From NCBI GenBank assembly GCA_006538405.1, contig BJKQ01000016.1:806001-870000 (forward strand): a DNA stretch of 64,000 nt. The letters run 5' to 3'. Positions within the stretch are counted from its first letter, which is position 1. Each line of letters opens with the position of its first letter. The stretch is from Hansfordia pulvinata. Its lineage: Eukaryota; Ascomycota; Sordariomycetes; Xylariales. Shown here piece after piece: positions 46,528-56,975 of this stretch. The notes under the pieces were generated by a model that did not search any database, was not told the origin of the DNA, and worked only from the letters and a program-made list of their open reading frames with translations. A program made the translations under genes and the position numbers.

Positions 46528-47603
46528 ATGCATCTCGCAGCCCTTCTTGGCCTGGTGAGCATTTTCACTAACCTCGGCCAGGCTGCCACCATCCAAAAGC
46601 GCAAGCTCGACCCCTTTTTCGAAGCCAGTGATCTGAAGGAGAAGGACTGGGAGATCAAAGCCCCGCACGATGGACAAGTCCAAGAGATTCCTTTTGCCAA
46701 GTTTGGCTTTGGCACCGGCGGAAGTAATGCTGCCCTGGAAGCCAAGATAAACAAAGTTCAGCAGCAGGCATTTGTTCAGGGCAGCGAGATCAACCTGGTC
46801 ATCATCCCCAGCGACAATGCGCAGAAGATGAGACATATTCAGATGATCCGGGAGGAAAACACGGTGTACATTGTCACCAAGGTCGACTCGGACGTGGGCG
46901 AGCAGCCCTTCAACGCGGCGGGACCTAAGGGGGCGATCAACCGCATTGTGAACGCCCTCAAGATGGCGACGAACGATCAGTTCAAGGTCTTCGAGGGGTC
47001 GGTGCTGGTGCCTTCCCAAAAGACCTTTGCGCAGTTCTGCCAGGAAAACAAGATCGGCAAGCTGTTCGTGGTCAGCATCGAGAACTACATCAGTGGAGAG
47101 CTTGACAGCATCGACTCGATCAATGCGGGGGATGCGCCGCACGGCCTCAACAGTGACGTCCAGAAGATTCTCGACCAAAACCCAAGGTCCCCTCCCTGAA
47201 GGGCTACGATTACACCCTCAAGGAGGGTGCGGTGGACTACGGCGCGGCGACTGGTCTTTCGTGGTCCGACAAGAAGGCCTGGGGCACCATCGGCGGCGGC
47301 GTGAGGGTGCCTCGGCCCAAGAAGGTCGACCTGGTCAAGTTTGCCATGTCCCGCGGAGTCAAGTTGGGGCTGGGCACGCGGGTCGGAGTCAACAACGACG
47401 GTCCGATCTACGGCGACTTCACGGTTGGCTCCGTGATCAAACTCACGACGAAGCCGGACCCCAGGCTCAGTGAGGCGGAACAGAAGAAGTACGATCTTGG
47501 GAGCAACTGGCACTGGTACGTGAGCGGCGGCAAGGTCGACCGGTGGGCGGTCCTGGAGAAGGCAGTCTTGGCCCTGGGCACGGTGCTCTTCGCCGGCGCA
47601 TGA
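46528..47603 (+). CDS. Secreted protein of unknown function with KR processing site
   Basis: The start MHLAALLGLVSIFTNLGQA is a clear signal peptide. It is followed by ATIQKRKLDPFF, where Kex2-type cleavage after KR is likely. The body is soluble-looking (INLVIIPSDNAQKMRHIQMI, TVYIVTKVDSDVGEQPF) with no cysteine pairs or known domain. The frame stops at 47199, but one more A at the run 47184-47185 (CCAAGG to CCAAAGG) joins ILDQNPK to VPSLKGYDYTLKEGAVDYGA and runs to 47603, making 358 residues. The second half contains GTIGGGVRVPRPKKVDLVKF and NWHWYVSGGKVDRWAVLEKA, and ends in a short hydrophobic tail. Either the assembly has lost a base or a truncated 223-residue product is made. An effector or enzyme role is open. 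Confidence 0.75.
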
Positions 47604-48884
47604 GGCCAGAGCCAAACACGGTAGACGTGTTTTCAGGCACAGGCGGCTCTAGAAAGCGGCAGCAGGAGAGGTGGGCACTGGGGCTCTTGCTACCTACTGT
47701 AGGCTCTCGTCCGGTCGCTCGGCGCTCCGAACGGCTGTGTAGCCAATCAAATCCACCCCGGGCCCTGGGAAAGCCGTGAGATTAGGAGGTCACAAAGATA
47801 GATTCCATAGATCAGTATTGATTCAAGTCATCGCGTGACTATTCTGAAGATGAGGCGCTCAAAGGGCCCAATAATACAGAGACGTGACGCCCAACTCCAG
47901 TCTAAAATACCTATCTACCAGGTAGTTACTACATGTAGGTAACAAGGTACTTACCTGGCCCGTGAAAGATCATGGATGGATATGGGTGTGTTCAAGTCGC
48001 ATGGGTGCATTTGAAGGTGACACTGCCCAACATTCAGTGGTTGAAATGGTGGGTAGACAACCACAAAGCGCAAACCCGTTGACTTCTCGCAGTGTTTCCG
48101 ATTGCGTCAATGAACCTCTAGAAGTCAGAAACGTTTGCCACCCCGTGGGGCTTGTCACGGGTCCCGCTCTGGCCCTGGCTCTGGCATGTTCCTTGTGCGC
48201 GCTGGTATAACTGCCGCTTGTCCAAGTATCAATCCTGTGTCTTTTGATGCCCGTGCAGGCCGGTCTGAACTTGATAGATAGACTCATCGGGGCCGGGAAG
48301 GAATTATTAGGTGCCCGGCTGGTCATTAGCTTGGGCTGAGCAGGCGGCACAGGAGGAGCGCACCGTGGGCGCTAGGCGCTAGGCGCTAGGCACAAGGGTG
48401 TGACTCGTGTGAGCGCCAGGCTCGAGGCTGTCGACGCGCGGCTACGGATACAGGAAAAGAGGGAATTGGAAAGCTGCTAGTTCATCTCCTAAAGCCTGCC
48501 ATCCGCGACACTTCCCCGGGAAATGCAAGGTTGAGGCCGGGAAGGACCGCCGGCTGCCACGCTTCGGGGACCTGTCAAGGCTGCCCATGGAGCCGGTGAT
48601 CCCCCTGAGCAAAGCCGGCCTGCATTGGCCAACCCTGTCCACCACTGAGGGTGCAATGATATGGTTGGGATGGTTGGTGTAAGTTTACTTAGTTTAATTG
48701 GCGCATGGCGTGGTCCTCATGCGCATAAATAGAGGCTGTCCGCACTCGAATCCAGGGTGAGCATCACCCGCCGAAGACCTTTCAACCTAAGTGCACTCTC
48801 TATTCCCGACTTCTCTGCACTGCACGTCGCCACCTATACACTGTCCACCAACGCACTGTCAGCATCTTGTTCATCACAGCCATT
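47604..48884. other. Intergenic, promoter of the small cysteine-rich gene
   Basis: No gene supported. GGCGCTAGGCGCTAGGCGCTA-type repeats lie at 48368-48391. TAGGTA/TACCTA patches lie at 47910-47955. A TATA-like element at 48725-48732 precedes the next gene. Confidence 0.5.
48725..48732 (+). promoter_or_regulatory. TATA-like element (ATAAATAG)
   Basis: ATAAATAG lies about 155 bp upstream of the ATG of the small cysteine-rich gene. This suits a start site near 48757-48765 and a leader of about 120 nt. It is based on sequence and spacing only. Confidence 0.4.
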
Positions 48885-49256
48885 ATGTGGTCCTTCAACC
48901 TGCTGTCGATCGGCCTGGCCGCCCTCGTCCTTGTGCAGAGCGCCCATGCCATCTCCGTCTGTTGCCCCGACGTGTGCGGGACCCCGGACGTCATCTGCTC
49001 CACCTACGAAGGCTGCGTGCGTTGACAATCTTTGCTTCTGTGGCGGCGTTTCGCCGACTACTCTTCTTCTCCTTCTTCTGGATTGCTAATCCCCTGGACA
49101 GGCTGACGGGGACGACGGATGCTGCAAGAGCTGGAACGCAGGCTACCCCCACGTGAGTTCCTGGCTCCCGAGCTTTTTCCTTGTTCTTTTTTTTGTTACC
49201 TGCGTAACTCCCGTACTGACCAGGATCTGAAGAACTGCGTACTGGCGGGCAGCTAG
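48885..49256 (+). CDS. Small secreted cysteine-rich protein (71 aa, 8 Cys)
   Basis: Three exons: 48885-49016, 49102-49152 and 49224-49256. Both introns are phase 0 with ends GTGCGT ... ACAG and GTGAGT ... CTGAC ... CAG. The product is 71 residues. The signal peptide MWSFNLLSIGLAALVLVQSA ends near AHA. The mature part of about 49 residues has eight cysteines in the order CC, C, C, C, CC, C. This is not the hydrophobin order (C-CC-C-C-CC-C). The mature peptide is acidic and small, as are apoplastic effectors and secreted antimicrobial-like peptides of fungi. I do not recognise the family. The perfect phase of three tiny exons, the signal peptide and the TATA-like element together make it a convincing gene although no single exon is long. 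Confidence 0.78.
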
Positions 49257-49592
49257 AGATCGGCGGAATCCTGTCGTACAAGGAAGCCATCAACCACCGT
49301 CTTCCACCGGGTTCTACGGCGTGACCAGCACGTCGCACAATTTAGTTTTGTTCAAAGAGCGTCCACCTCAATGTTATTCTGAATCTACATCTTCACGATT
49401 AAAAACCATGTCGTCGGGAACAGGCATCGCATATAGAGGGTATCGATTTCGTGACATCATGATAATGTGCGGATCCGGACGACCAAAGCTGGTATTCGTT
49501 GATAAACTTGGAACCTCCCTAAAGCGGTAGCAGCAGTAAGGGGGCGGCGTTGCGAGGGGAAACTCGCTCGGACGAGGAGAAGGGCCAGCCAG
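49257..49592. other. Intergenic between convergent genes
   Basis: 3' flanks of the small cysteine-rich gene and the peroxidase gene. Nothing else seen. Confidence 0.5.
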
Positions 49593-49740
49593 CTAGTAGC
49601 GTGAGAGCGGTAACACCTTGGTGCACTCCGTAAGGCTGTTCATGTTCTCGACGCCCAGCATGGACATGCGGAAGTACGCCTGAGCGTAAGCCTGGAATCG
49701 AAAAAGACGCTTCGTCAGCACGTTGCACCGAGAAATCATG

Positions 49741-49780
<40 letters not shown>

Positions 49781-50811
49781 GAGAGAGAAAAGACAGCTTA
49801 ACTTACCGTGGCCCACTGCGCTTGGCCGCCGGGGCCGGCAAACTGTCGCCACTGGCCGCTGGTGGCGTTGGCGGTGGCCAGGTTGCGGTCGCTGGGAAAG
49901 ACGAGGACGGCGGACGTGTTGTCGGCGGTCAGGGTCTCGGAGTAGTACAGCGCGTCCCAGCGGCCCGGGGTGGAGTCGAGGGGGGCGTCGGGGCGGCGGG
50001 CGTCGACGGTGTTCTGGTTGGCGACGGTGTGGGCGCCGACGAGGGCGACGAGGTCGCTGGCGGAGAAGGTCTTGGCGGCGAACAGGTCGATGAGCGACTG
50101 GGCGTCGGAAAAGGGCGACGGCAGCTTGCCGCGGGGCCCCGCGCGGGCGTCGTCGCGGCGGCCGACGAAGCTGCGGATGCGCGGGCCCCCGGGGCACGTC
50201 ACCGTCGCCGCCGTCGCCGCCATCTGGATCAGGTCCGCCATGCCGACGCCGTGCGCCCGGTACCGCTCGTACCACGCCCGCGTCTGCGCGCCGATCGCCT
50301 CGAGGCCCCGGTTCTCCCCGCGGCCCAGCTCCTCGTCCGACAGGAGCAGCGACCCGTCGGCGCCCCCGTACGCCGACCCCGTGTCCCACGTCGCCGCGTC
50401 GTGAAACCCTTGCCGGATCGCCCCCCGCGCCAGGTCCGAGCAACCCTCCCCTCCGGACGAGGACGACGACGAAGGCCCCCCGCGGAAGCTGTCGACCATG
50501 TCGTCCACCACGAACTTCCACACGCAGCACGCGTCGCGCCCGCACTGCGGCGAGCCGACGGGGCCCGGCGCGTCCCCGTAGCCCGCCGGCCCGGCCACCG
50601 CGCTTGCCCCCTGCAGGATGGACGCGATGGACGACCCCGCGTCCGTCCGGGCGCCCAGCTGCTTCAGGTCGCCCAGCAGCTGCCGCGACCCGCCCCGAGC
50701 GATCACGTGGTCCTGGGCCTGGATCTCGGAGACGACGCGGTCGAAGCCCGGGTGGGCCGCGGACTGGGAAGCCAGCGAGGCGACGAGGAGGAGGAACGGC
50801 GTTGGTCTCAT
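49593..50811 (-). CDS. Secreted class II-type haem peroxidase
   Basis: Exons 49807-50811 and 49593-49691, giving 367 residues. A signal peptide (MRPTPFLLLVASLASQSAAH) is followed by the fungal secreted peroxidase layout. The distal site is R133 and H137 in AIRQGFHDAATWD, calcium ligands are D138 and GGADGS (D152, S154), and the proximal haem ligand is H261 in LVALVGAHTVA. Nine cysteines occur, including CGRDACC and a C-terminal EC. The 115-nt intron joins QWAT to AYAQAYFRMSMLGVENMNSL, the normal C-terminal helix of these enzymes. It uses H2O2 to oxidise phenolic or other substrates outside the cell. A surface Trp or Mn site of true ligninases cannot be confirmed, so substrate is open. The intron contains an (AG)17 run, and the coding region is very GC-rich. 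Confidence 0.9.
49744..49777. repeat. (AG)17 microsatellite inside the peroxidase intron
   Basis: A perfect AG run of 34 nt on the plus strand, reading as a CT tract in the sense of the peroxidase transcript. It sits within the 115-nt intron (49692-49806), so length changes would alter the intron but not the protein. Confidence 0.95.
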
Positions 50812-51085
50812 GATGGCTTTGAGAGGGGGAAGGGGGGTTGATCAAAAAGGCGTGAGGTTATGAGAGCTTTGCTATAAAATACAAGGGGTTCAAGCGGACA
50901 AAGGCGCAAGGAGTCGGGCAGAGTTGAACGAGAGAACGTATTTGAAGGACTTGCTGAGAAAGCACCGCTGTTGCTGCGAGACGGCCCAGCTCATCATGAT
51001 GCCGAGACCGTGATATTTAACCAGACTCACCACACCACATCTTGCAGAGATGACTGCGCCCCTCCTTGGTGAGTTGTCACCGGAT

Positions 51086-51135
51086 ATGGAAACGGCGCTT
51101 CTGACACGGGATGGAAACGGCGCTTCTGACACGGG
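51086..51135. repeat. 25-bp perfect tandem duplication upstream of the peroxidase gene
   Basis: ATGGAAACGGCGCTTCTGAC followed by ACGGG occurs twice in tandem about 275 bp upstream of the peroxidase start. It could duplicate a regulatory site, but no known site is recognised. Confidence 0.9.
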
Positions 51136-53283
51136 ACGCAGTCACCGGCTGGCCGCCCGGGTAGCCCAGCCGGTTTGACTCGAGAGGCTAGATTTGCGCC
51201 ATGGTCATGTCAGCAGCCTCAAAAGCCCGCTGGCCGTGAAGCGGATAGGCATAGACTGCGGTCGAGCCAACATGCGCGATGCGCGGTGCTGCAGGGTAAG
51301 GGCCAGCACATGTTCGGGGCTTCTCATTCGCCGTGGATGCGGCTCTGGAAAGGTTCTGCCCGGATGTCGAACCAACATGGCACGGCAGAGCCCCGTAGAG
51401 CGCCGAGACTGATCTCACACCGCCCTGTGCAACGGAGACGGAACGGGGTTCTCAAGTCTCCTTGTCACTGTTTAGAGACCGAGCGATGTCCCGGTGGCTC
51501 GGATCGCTGACCACCCAGGCGCGGATGCGGAAATAGACGACGGCTAGCAGGCAGGATCGTGACTGCGGCACGCCAAGCTCGGGTTCAAGGCTATAGCACG
51601 TTACAGCGCACGTCAACGGCAGCCGCACGGGGCATGGAAAACTCACGAAGCTTGCTCAAATCTGCTCAGCTCCATACTCGGAACTCCTGTACGCAGGCAG
51701 GGAACAGAGAAGAAGAAGAAGAAAAAGAAACCCAACGCGAGCTGCCGGATTCCGCCCTGTCCTCGAAACGCCAGCGGTCCATCCCGGCGGGGCACCCGAC
51801 GCATCTTGCCTCGACAAAAGGCACGCGACGAGCGGAAGTGACGGGCTTACCCAGGCGCATGCAGGCACTCGATAGAGCCCTGCAGAGGACCGGTTCTACC
51901 GACGCCGACATGGCAGCCATGCAGCATTGGGCGCGATATACTCGCACTCACTTGTACTGGCCGCATGGGTCCAAGCGCCGAGCTGCCAGAAGCAGCCTCT
52001 ACGCGGTCTCACACGGGTGGGTGTTCGAGCCTGGCTGACAATGTTGGTGGGATGATTGGCCAGGCCCCCAGCGCAGGGGAACGGGCAGCCGGCGCTGACG
52101 AAGGCCCACGTCGGACGTCCGTGACGGGCGATTTGCGTGGCGCATGGCGAGCACGCAAAGGCCTCTTTGGCCTGGCCGAGCTTTGGCTGGCGGAGGCGCT
52201 GTGATAGGCCGGGGCATGGACCGGCTGTCGCTGGCTGCTGTCTGCTGTCTTGCCAAGCATCATCCCCTCCGGGGCCAACCTTGCAGTCCGCTGCAGCCAG
52301 GCACACATCAATACTCGTGCATGATCGACGTCTAACTCAGAGCCGACTTGCTTTTCGGGACGGGCAGAGAGCGTAGCCCCCCACCCTTTTTTGGTCACTT
52401 TTTTCTTTCAGCCACTTCATTTCTGCTCCATGGTGCAAACGAGTAACATCCCTCATCCGCCCAGTACGAGCACGAGTTCTTGTACCAAGTCAACGGGCGG
52501 AAGGACGCGTAGGAGGCGTGGGAGGCTGTGCGAACCTTGCTATCCACGTACCGCACATATTCCTGATGCGGCACCAGCCCCGGCTCGTGGTGAGAAGTAA
52601 GAAATCTTTGGGGCCAGACTGTCCCGGGCTGATCATACTCGGAGTACGGGCACAGGATGAGCGCCAGCGCCTCTGTTTGTGGCACAGGGTCTGGAACCGC
52701 CCCGTCCAGCATCGCATCGCTGGTTTGATCCACGTGCCAGTAGGAGTCAGTTTTGATCCGGCCACGAACCGAACAAGTATCTTTCAGAGGTCGGAAACAA
52801 TGGTATCCCACGTGATCGCGTTTACTCGTACGCAAAATAGTACGCATGGGCCCCCGAGGGCGTGCGTGCCTGAGAGAAGCCAGTCACGGGCCGTGCATTC
52901 ATGGGGCGGGACGCTATAAGCCGCGATGGTGATGTGCAGGTCGCGTGCTACGTGGGCGCAGCTACAGGTGCCATTGAGTCGGCGACGGGCCGTGCGCGCG
53001 CAAAAAGCAGACACTCGCCTATCGCCGTCGACACGGGCTCGGCTCTCCATCTTCCGGCTGCAGCAGCAGTTCGACATTCAGGGGTTCCAATCATCAACAA
53101 GGGGTACCATTGAAAATCTGCCTTCAATACGCCACCATATGTCATAAAATCAGAAATTAGAACCTGTCCAGGATATATGAGTGACACGATGACTAGACGT
53201 TCTTCCCGGCCGCCCTGGTATCAAAATTGGCCACTTCGACTTGGGGCCGGCTTGGTAGACTACTCGTACAGACATGCATTGTC

Positions 53284-53336
53284 CCGCCTCTTGCAGTTCC
53301 AGACATTCTCCCCTCTTGCAGTTCCAGACATTCACC
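53284..53336. repeat. Duplicated CCTCTTGCAGTTCCAGACATTC unit
   Basis: Two copies of CTCTTGCAGTTCCAGACATT lie about 27 bp apart in the 3' flank of the dienelactone-hydrolase gene, within its possible 3' UTR. Confidence 0.8.
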
Positions 53337-53372
53337 CCTGAGGCAGTGAGCGGGACGAGAGAAAGAGAGAAA

Positions 53373-54500
53373 TCAATACTCGACACCCTCGAAGCACTTG
53401 GCGAACCACGCGACGGCCTGGTCCTCGGCGCGGTCGGCGCCCTCGGGGTCCTCCTTCTCGAGGTCGACGCGGCAGGCGAAGCCGTGGCCGTAGCCGTCGT
53501 AGAGGACGACCTCGCCGCGCTGGCCCTCGGGCTTGGCCTCGAGGATGGCGCGCGCCTGCTCCGCCTGCGCCGGCGACATCATGTTGTCCTTGGTGCCCAC
53601 GGCGAAGGCGGTCGGCACGCGCAGCGGCTCAATGTCCGCCGGCAGGCTCAGCATGCTGGGGTGCGCCGTGAAGCCGGCGTCCAGCAGCGGCTTGCCGTCC
53701 ACCTTGTTGCCGCCGGGCCCGGCCTCGCCCCCGAGTAGGCACACGTGCTTGCCGCCCCAACAGTAGCCCGCCACGCCCACCGGCAGCCGCGCCGCCTCGT
53801 TGCGCCGCAGCGCCGCCAGCCAGTCCCGGACCACCGGCAGCGACTTGCCGATCCGGTTGGCCAGCAGGAACCGGATGAAGCCCGTCACCATGCAGAACAG
53901 GTTGTAACTACCGGAAAGGGGGGGTCAGCTTGACACTTTCTATGCCCACCACGAGACGAGGGTGGGTGCCAACGACAGTATGGGGCAGATACACTCACGG
54001 TTTGGCCAGCGTGTCGCTCCAGGTGGCGTTCTTCTTCAGCGCCTTCATGTTGTCAATCATGCTCAGAGGAGCCGAGTTTCCTATGCGGAGGGGTACACAA
54101 CGTCAGCCTGGATCGGAGTCTTCGAGGTAGATACCTAATCGATGACCCTCTGGAGGCTCAACTCCTTCCCACTCGGCCGGCCCGCCGACCGGCCGGCCCG
54201 CCGACCGGCCTGCCAGGGCGCCGTACCTTTCATAAAGTCGGGGGCGTACACTCGGAAGCCCCCCTTGCGGGCAATATTGTCCGCCATCTGGCGGATGTTG
54301 ACAAAGTCCCAGCCAAAGGCGTCGGGGATGATGACCACGATGCCCTTAGGCTGTGGGGCCGCCGCCTGGCCGCCGGCGCCGCCCTCCTCAACAGCCGGCT
54401 CTGCGACGTAGACGTCCAGCCCGTGCATGCGGGTGACGGTCCCCGTCGGGTCGGGCCTGTCGGTGCGGATCCCGCCGCTGTAGCAATCGGCACAGGCCAT
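53373..54500 (-). CDS. Dienelactone hydrolase family protein
   Basis: Three exons: 54227-54500, 53999-54080 and 53373-53907, giving 296 residues. The alpha/beta-hydrolase core is evident: VVIIPDAFGWDFVNIRQMAD, VYAPDFMKG, then GVAGYCWGGK carrying the nucleophile C168, AVGTKDNMMS with D226, and LYDGYGHGFACR with H260. This Cys-Asp-His triad is typical of dienelactone hydrolases, and size and N-terminus (MACADCYSGG) fit fungal members. It probably hydrolyses a lactone or ester, in aromatic degradation or detoxification. No signal peptide is present, so it is likely cytosolic. Intron 1 (54081-54226) carries a GC-rich repeat of GGCCGGCCCGCCGACC units at 54176-54211. Splice joins are exact in phase. 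Confidence 0.9.
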
Positions 54501-55400
54501 GGTCCTGTTGAGTTGGTGTGCTGTGCCTTGCCTGGCTGCTGATCAATCAAGCAAGAGCCTCGGGGGGGAGATATCCGTCACCGAGCAACTCCCGTCACTT
54601 CTGCTTCTCTTGGCGAGCTTACCGTGGCTTGTCAGCGGGGGGTCCAGCGAAGTACCAGCAGACTCCAAGAAAGCTCACCTTCTTTGCAGAGAAGTCTTCT
54701 GACTTTTTGACGTGACTGTGCTGCTGTTGTAGTACGGTTACTACAGCCCTGGCACCCGACGTCCAGAGATGGGGGACCTGTCGCCTTTTTCTGTCCAACC
54801 AAGACGGCCGAGATATGACATCGACAGCAGCGCTGGCAACCCTTGCTTGCGCGCTTGCGCGCCTCGGGCTCTACAAGTCGCCTAGCCTGGTGCTAGATCA
54901 CAGAGTGATCGACCTCGATTTCGGACTTAGACTTCGGCCAGCGGAGGAGGCACGCGTTAGTGGTGAGGTCACTGTACACCAAATTTAAAGTGCTGACTAC
55001 TGAGCCACTAACCCGGGCTGCAATGTCCAAACCCGTCACCAACCCTTCACGTCGGTTGTTCTTCGCCATTCGTGGTCCCGGCCAGCTGCACAAGGGTATT
55101 CTGTGCTTGGTGATAAGACTACCAGCTAGGTGTCATGTCGTTTGCGCGAATGGCGGCCGTCGTGAGAACCTCGACATCGACTTCCTTTGACGTCCGCATG
55201 TGAGCGGTGATGATTTGCGCCGGAGCCGGATCCGCTTAGCCTAGTGGGCAGTTCGGAGCCGAGTGCGCTTACTCGCGACCCGACGAGTTGCGGCGCGTTT
55301 CCGTAGGCCACGTTCCTCTGGCGGATCGGTCGTGTTGTGGGAAATGCCCGCCAAGGCCACTTGCATGGCTGCTTCGATTTGTTGAAACAGATGTATTTTG
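54501..55400. other. Intergenic flank of an AT-rich island
   Basis: Promoter of the dienelactone-hydrolase gene, then sequence with no supported gene. Base composition begins to shift toward AT near the right end. Confidence 0.4.
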
Positions 55401-55623
55401 ACTTAGTAAACAAGTGTCTAATAAGTGGAAGAAGTTAAGAACACGAAAAGTAAGTAATGTATAAATAATGACTTAATGGTGTGAAACCTTTAATCACGTG
55501 AACGTGTAATCCTCGTACTGCTACTTCGGATGTGCGTGAAAAACTCAACACGATTGACTTGCGCTGGTCTCGGCAGACTGCCTCTCCCGACATGGAATTG
55601 CGGTTCAAGGGGGGTTTGCACCG

Positions 55624-55756
55624 TGCACCCCATGCTGCAGCGCGCCGCCCGGGCTTCAGCCTGAGGAACTCCGCCACTTGCCTGGCTCCTTTTTTGATAT
55701 TTGCTTCGCGCTTTTTGCACCCCATGCTGCAGCACGCCGCCCGGGCTTCAGCCTGA
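55624..55756. repeat. 41-bp direct repeat pair, 92 bp apart
   Basis: TGCACCCCATGCTGCAGCGC followed by GCCGCCCGGGCTTCAGCCTGA lies at 55624-55664 and again at 55716-55756 with one substitution. The GC-rich units are embedded in AT-rich DNA. They are too short and too close to be terminal repeats of an element. Confidence 0.85.
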
Positions 55757-55829
55757 CAAGTAAGGTAGCAAGTAGGATGGTAGGTACCAGTCAATGTAAG
55801 CCGTTGGGTTCGATTCCTACGAATAGCGC

Positions 55830-56376
55830 TTATTACCTGTTGGAATCACATAATTCAATTCCCTACCCCCCAGTAAACAAATCCATACCCGCCCCCACAA
55901 ATCATCGAGTTATGTGATAACCTGAAGAAAGAGGTTTGCCGGCTTATTATCCCTCCCCTCCTCGGCGCCCCCGCCCCCTCGGCGCCCCCCGATCCCCCTG
56001 CGACCACCCCCCTTGTCGGCGCCCTAGCCCCGTTAATATTAACTGCTGTTAAGGGAAAGTGCTAGGCTTTTAACGGCCCGGCATATACTTTTCCCTCTTA
56101 TAAGCTAGAGGGGTCGTTAAAGTACGAGTCTGTACATGCTATTCCCGCCCGGTCGGCGCATGTGTGTTTATTACGCCTGGTCGGCGTACATAGTAAGAAT
56201 CTCTTGATCAAATTGAAAAAGCGGGTTCAACCCGCCCTTTGAACAGCCAACCTAAGGAGCTGATTAAGTACTTTTATCTTACGAATGAATATTTTACTTC
56301 CTTACTTAAAACGTACTGTAAATTTACCTTCATTTGAGTAGGGTTTTGGTCATCACATAAGTCGATAATGTGTGAA
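55830..56376. other. Candidate nuclear copy of mitochondrial intergenic DNA
   Basis: AT-rich spacer interrupted by GC clusters such as CTCGGCGCCCCCGCCCCC and CCCGCCCGGTCGGCGCATG, and a perfect hairpin GCGGGTTCAACCCGC. This alternation is characteristic of fungal mitochondrial intergenic DNA. Just before it, TTGGGTTCGATTCCTACG (55802-55819) looks like a tRNA T-arm, but I could not build a full cloverleaf around it. No mitochondrial coding gene is seen. Confidence 0.35.
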
Positions 56377-56400
56377 GGGGGGGGGGGGGGGGGGGGGGGG
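56377..56400. repeat. G24 homopolymer
   Basis: Twenty-four consecutive G on the plus strand. It can form a G-quadruplex, is very prone to slippage and sequencing error, and its true length is uncertain. Confidence 0.95.
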
Positions 56401-56940
56401 CTTGGATTTGTTCGCTAGGGGTAGGGGATTTAAGTCTGCGCACATAATTGGCAGTTCTATCTCAGAGCGGAACTGGGGATGAATGTTTCATCGCATACGA
56501 TAGACACCGGCTACGTGATGATTACAGAGGGTGATCCGACGTGTATCCGTAGAGCCTCATATACAAGACATCAGTTTCTCGGTTATGCGGCTCTATTGCC
56601 TTGCTGTCCCTTTCGGTTTCTACCTTGCATCATCCCACACACTACCCTGATCACCCGTTGGCGATGACCCGGGAGTCTGATGTTGCGATTTTCCAGAGGC
56701 TAGTAGACCCGGCTGACGGAAGTAACGCAGGATGGCAAATGCCTGAAACTGCATCCTGCCGGCATGCGGCTACCCCGAGGGCCGAGGCTGGCATAGGAAA
56801 CCTGGAACCTAAGGTTCCTCGTTCACCGTTCAAGATCTAAGGAAACCTTCTTTGTTTGCCGAAACGACCTCGATCTTCAAAGATGTGGATGCGAAGGCAA
56901 GGGCAAGTCCTTCGGCCGCAAATGCCGCCAGTCGCGGTGG

Positions 56941-56975
56941 GGGCGAGGCGGGCGAGGCGGGCGAGGCGGGCGGCT
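56941..56975. repeat. 9-bp tandem repeat, GGCGAGGCG
   Basis: Three to four copies of GGCGAGGCG in a row. In one frame it encodes GEA repeats, which explains the open frame there. Confidence 0.85.

Larger units (their letters stand above)
50812..53372. other. Gene-poor stretch with peroxidase promoter
   Basis: No supported gene. The part next to 50811 is the peroxidase promoter and contains the direct repeat at 51086-51135. Frames at 51559-52038 and 52395-52847 have no motif. Near 53284-53335 there is a duplicated CTCTTGCAGTTCCAGACATT unit. Confidence 0.5.

Noticed and set aside
48885..49256. Hydrophobin
   Set aside because: Eight cysteines, but the order and spacing (CC first) do not match either hydrophobin class.
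49822..50841. 339-codon plus-strand frame
   Set aside because: Exact antisense shadow of the peroxidase gene.
54980..55290. tRNA/SINE-like A-box matches (TGGCTCAGTAG on the minus strand, TAGCCTAGTGG on the plus strand)
   Set aside because: No B box or cloverleaf at the right distance.
55780..55830. Mitochondrial-type tRNA around TTGGGTTCGATTCCTAC
   Set aside because: T-arm only; no acceptor or anticodon stem can be paired.
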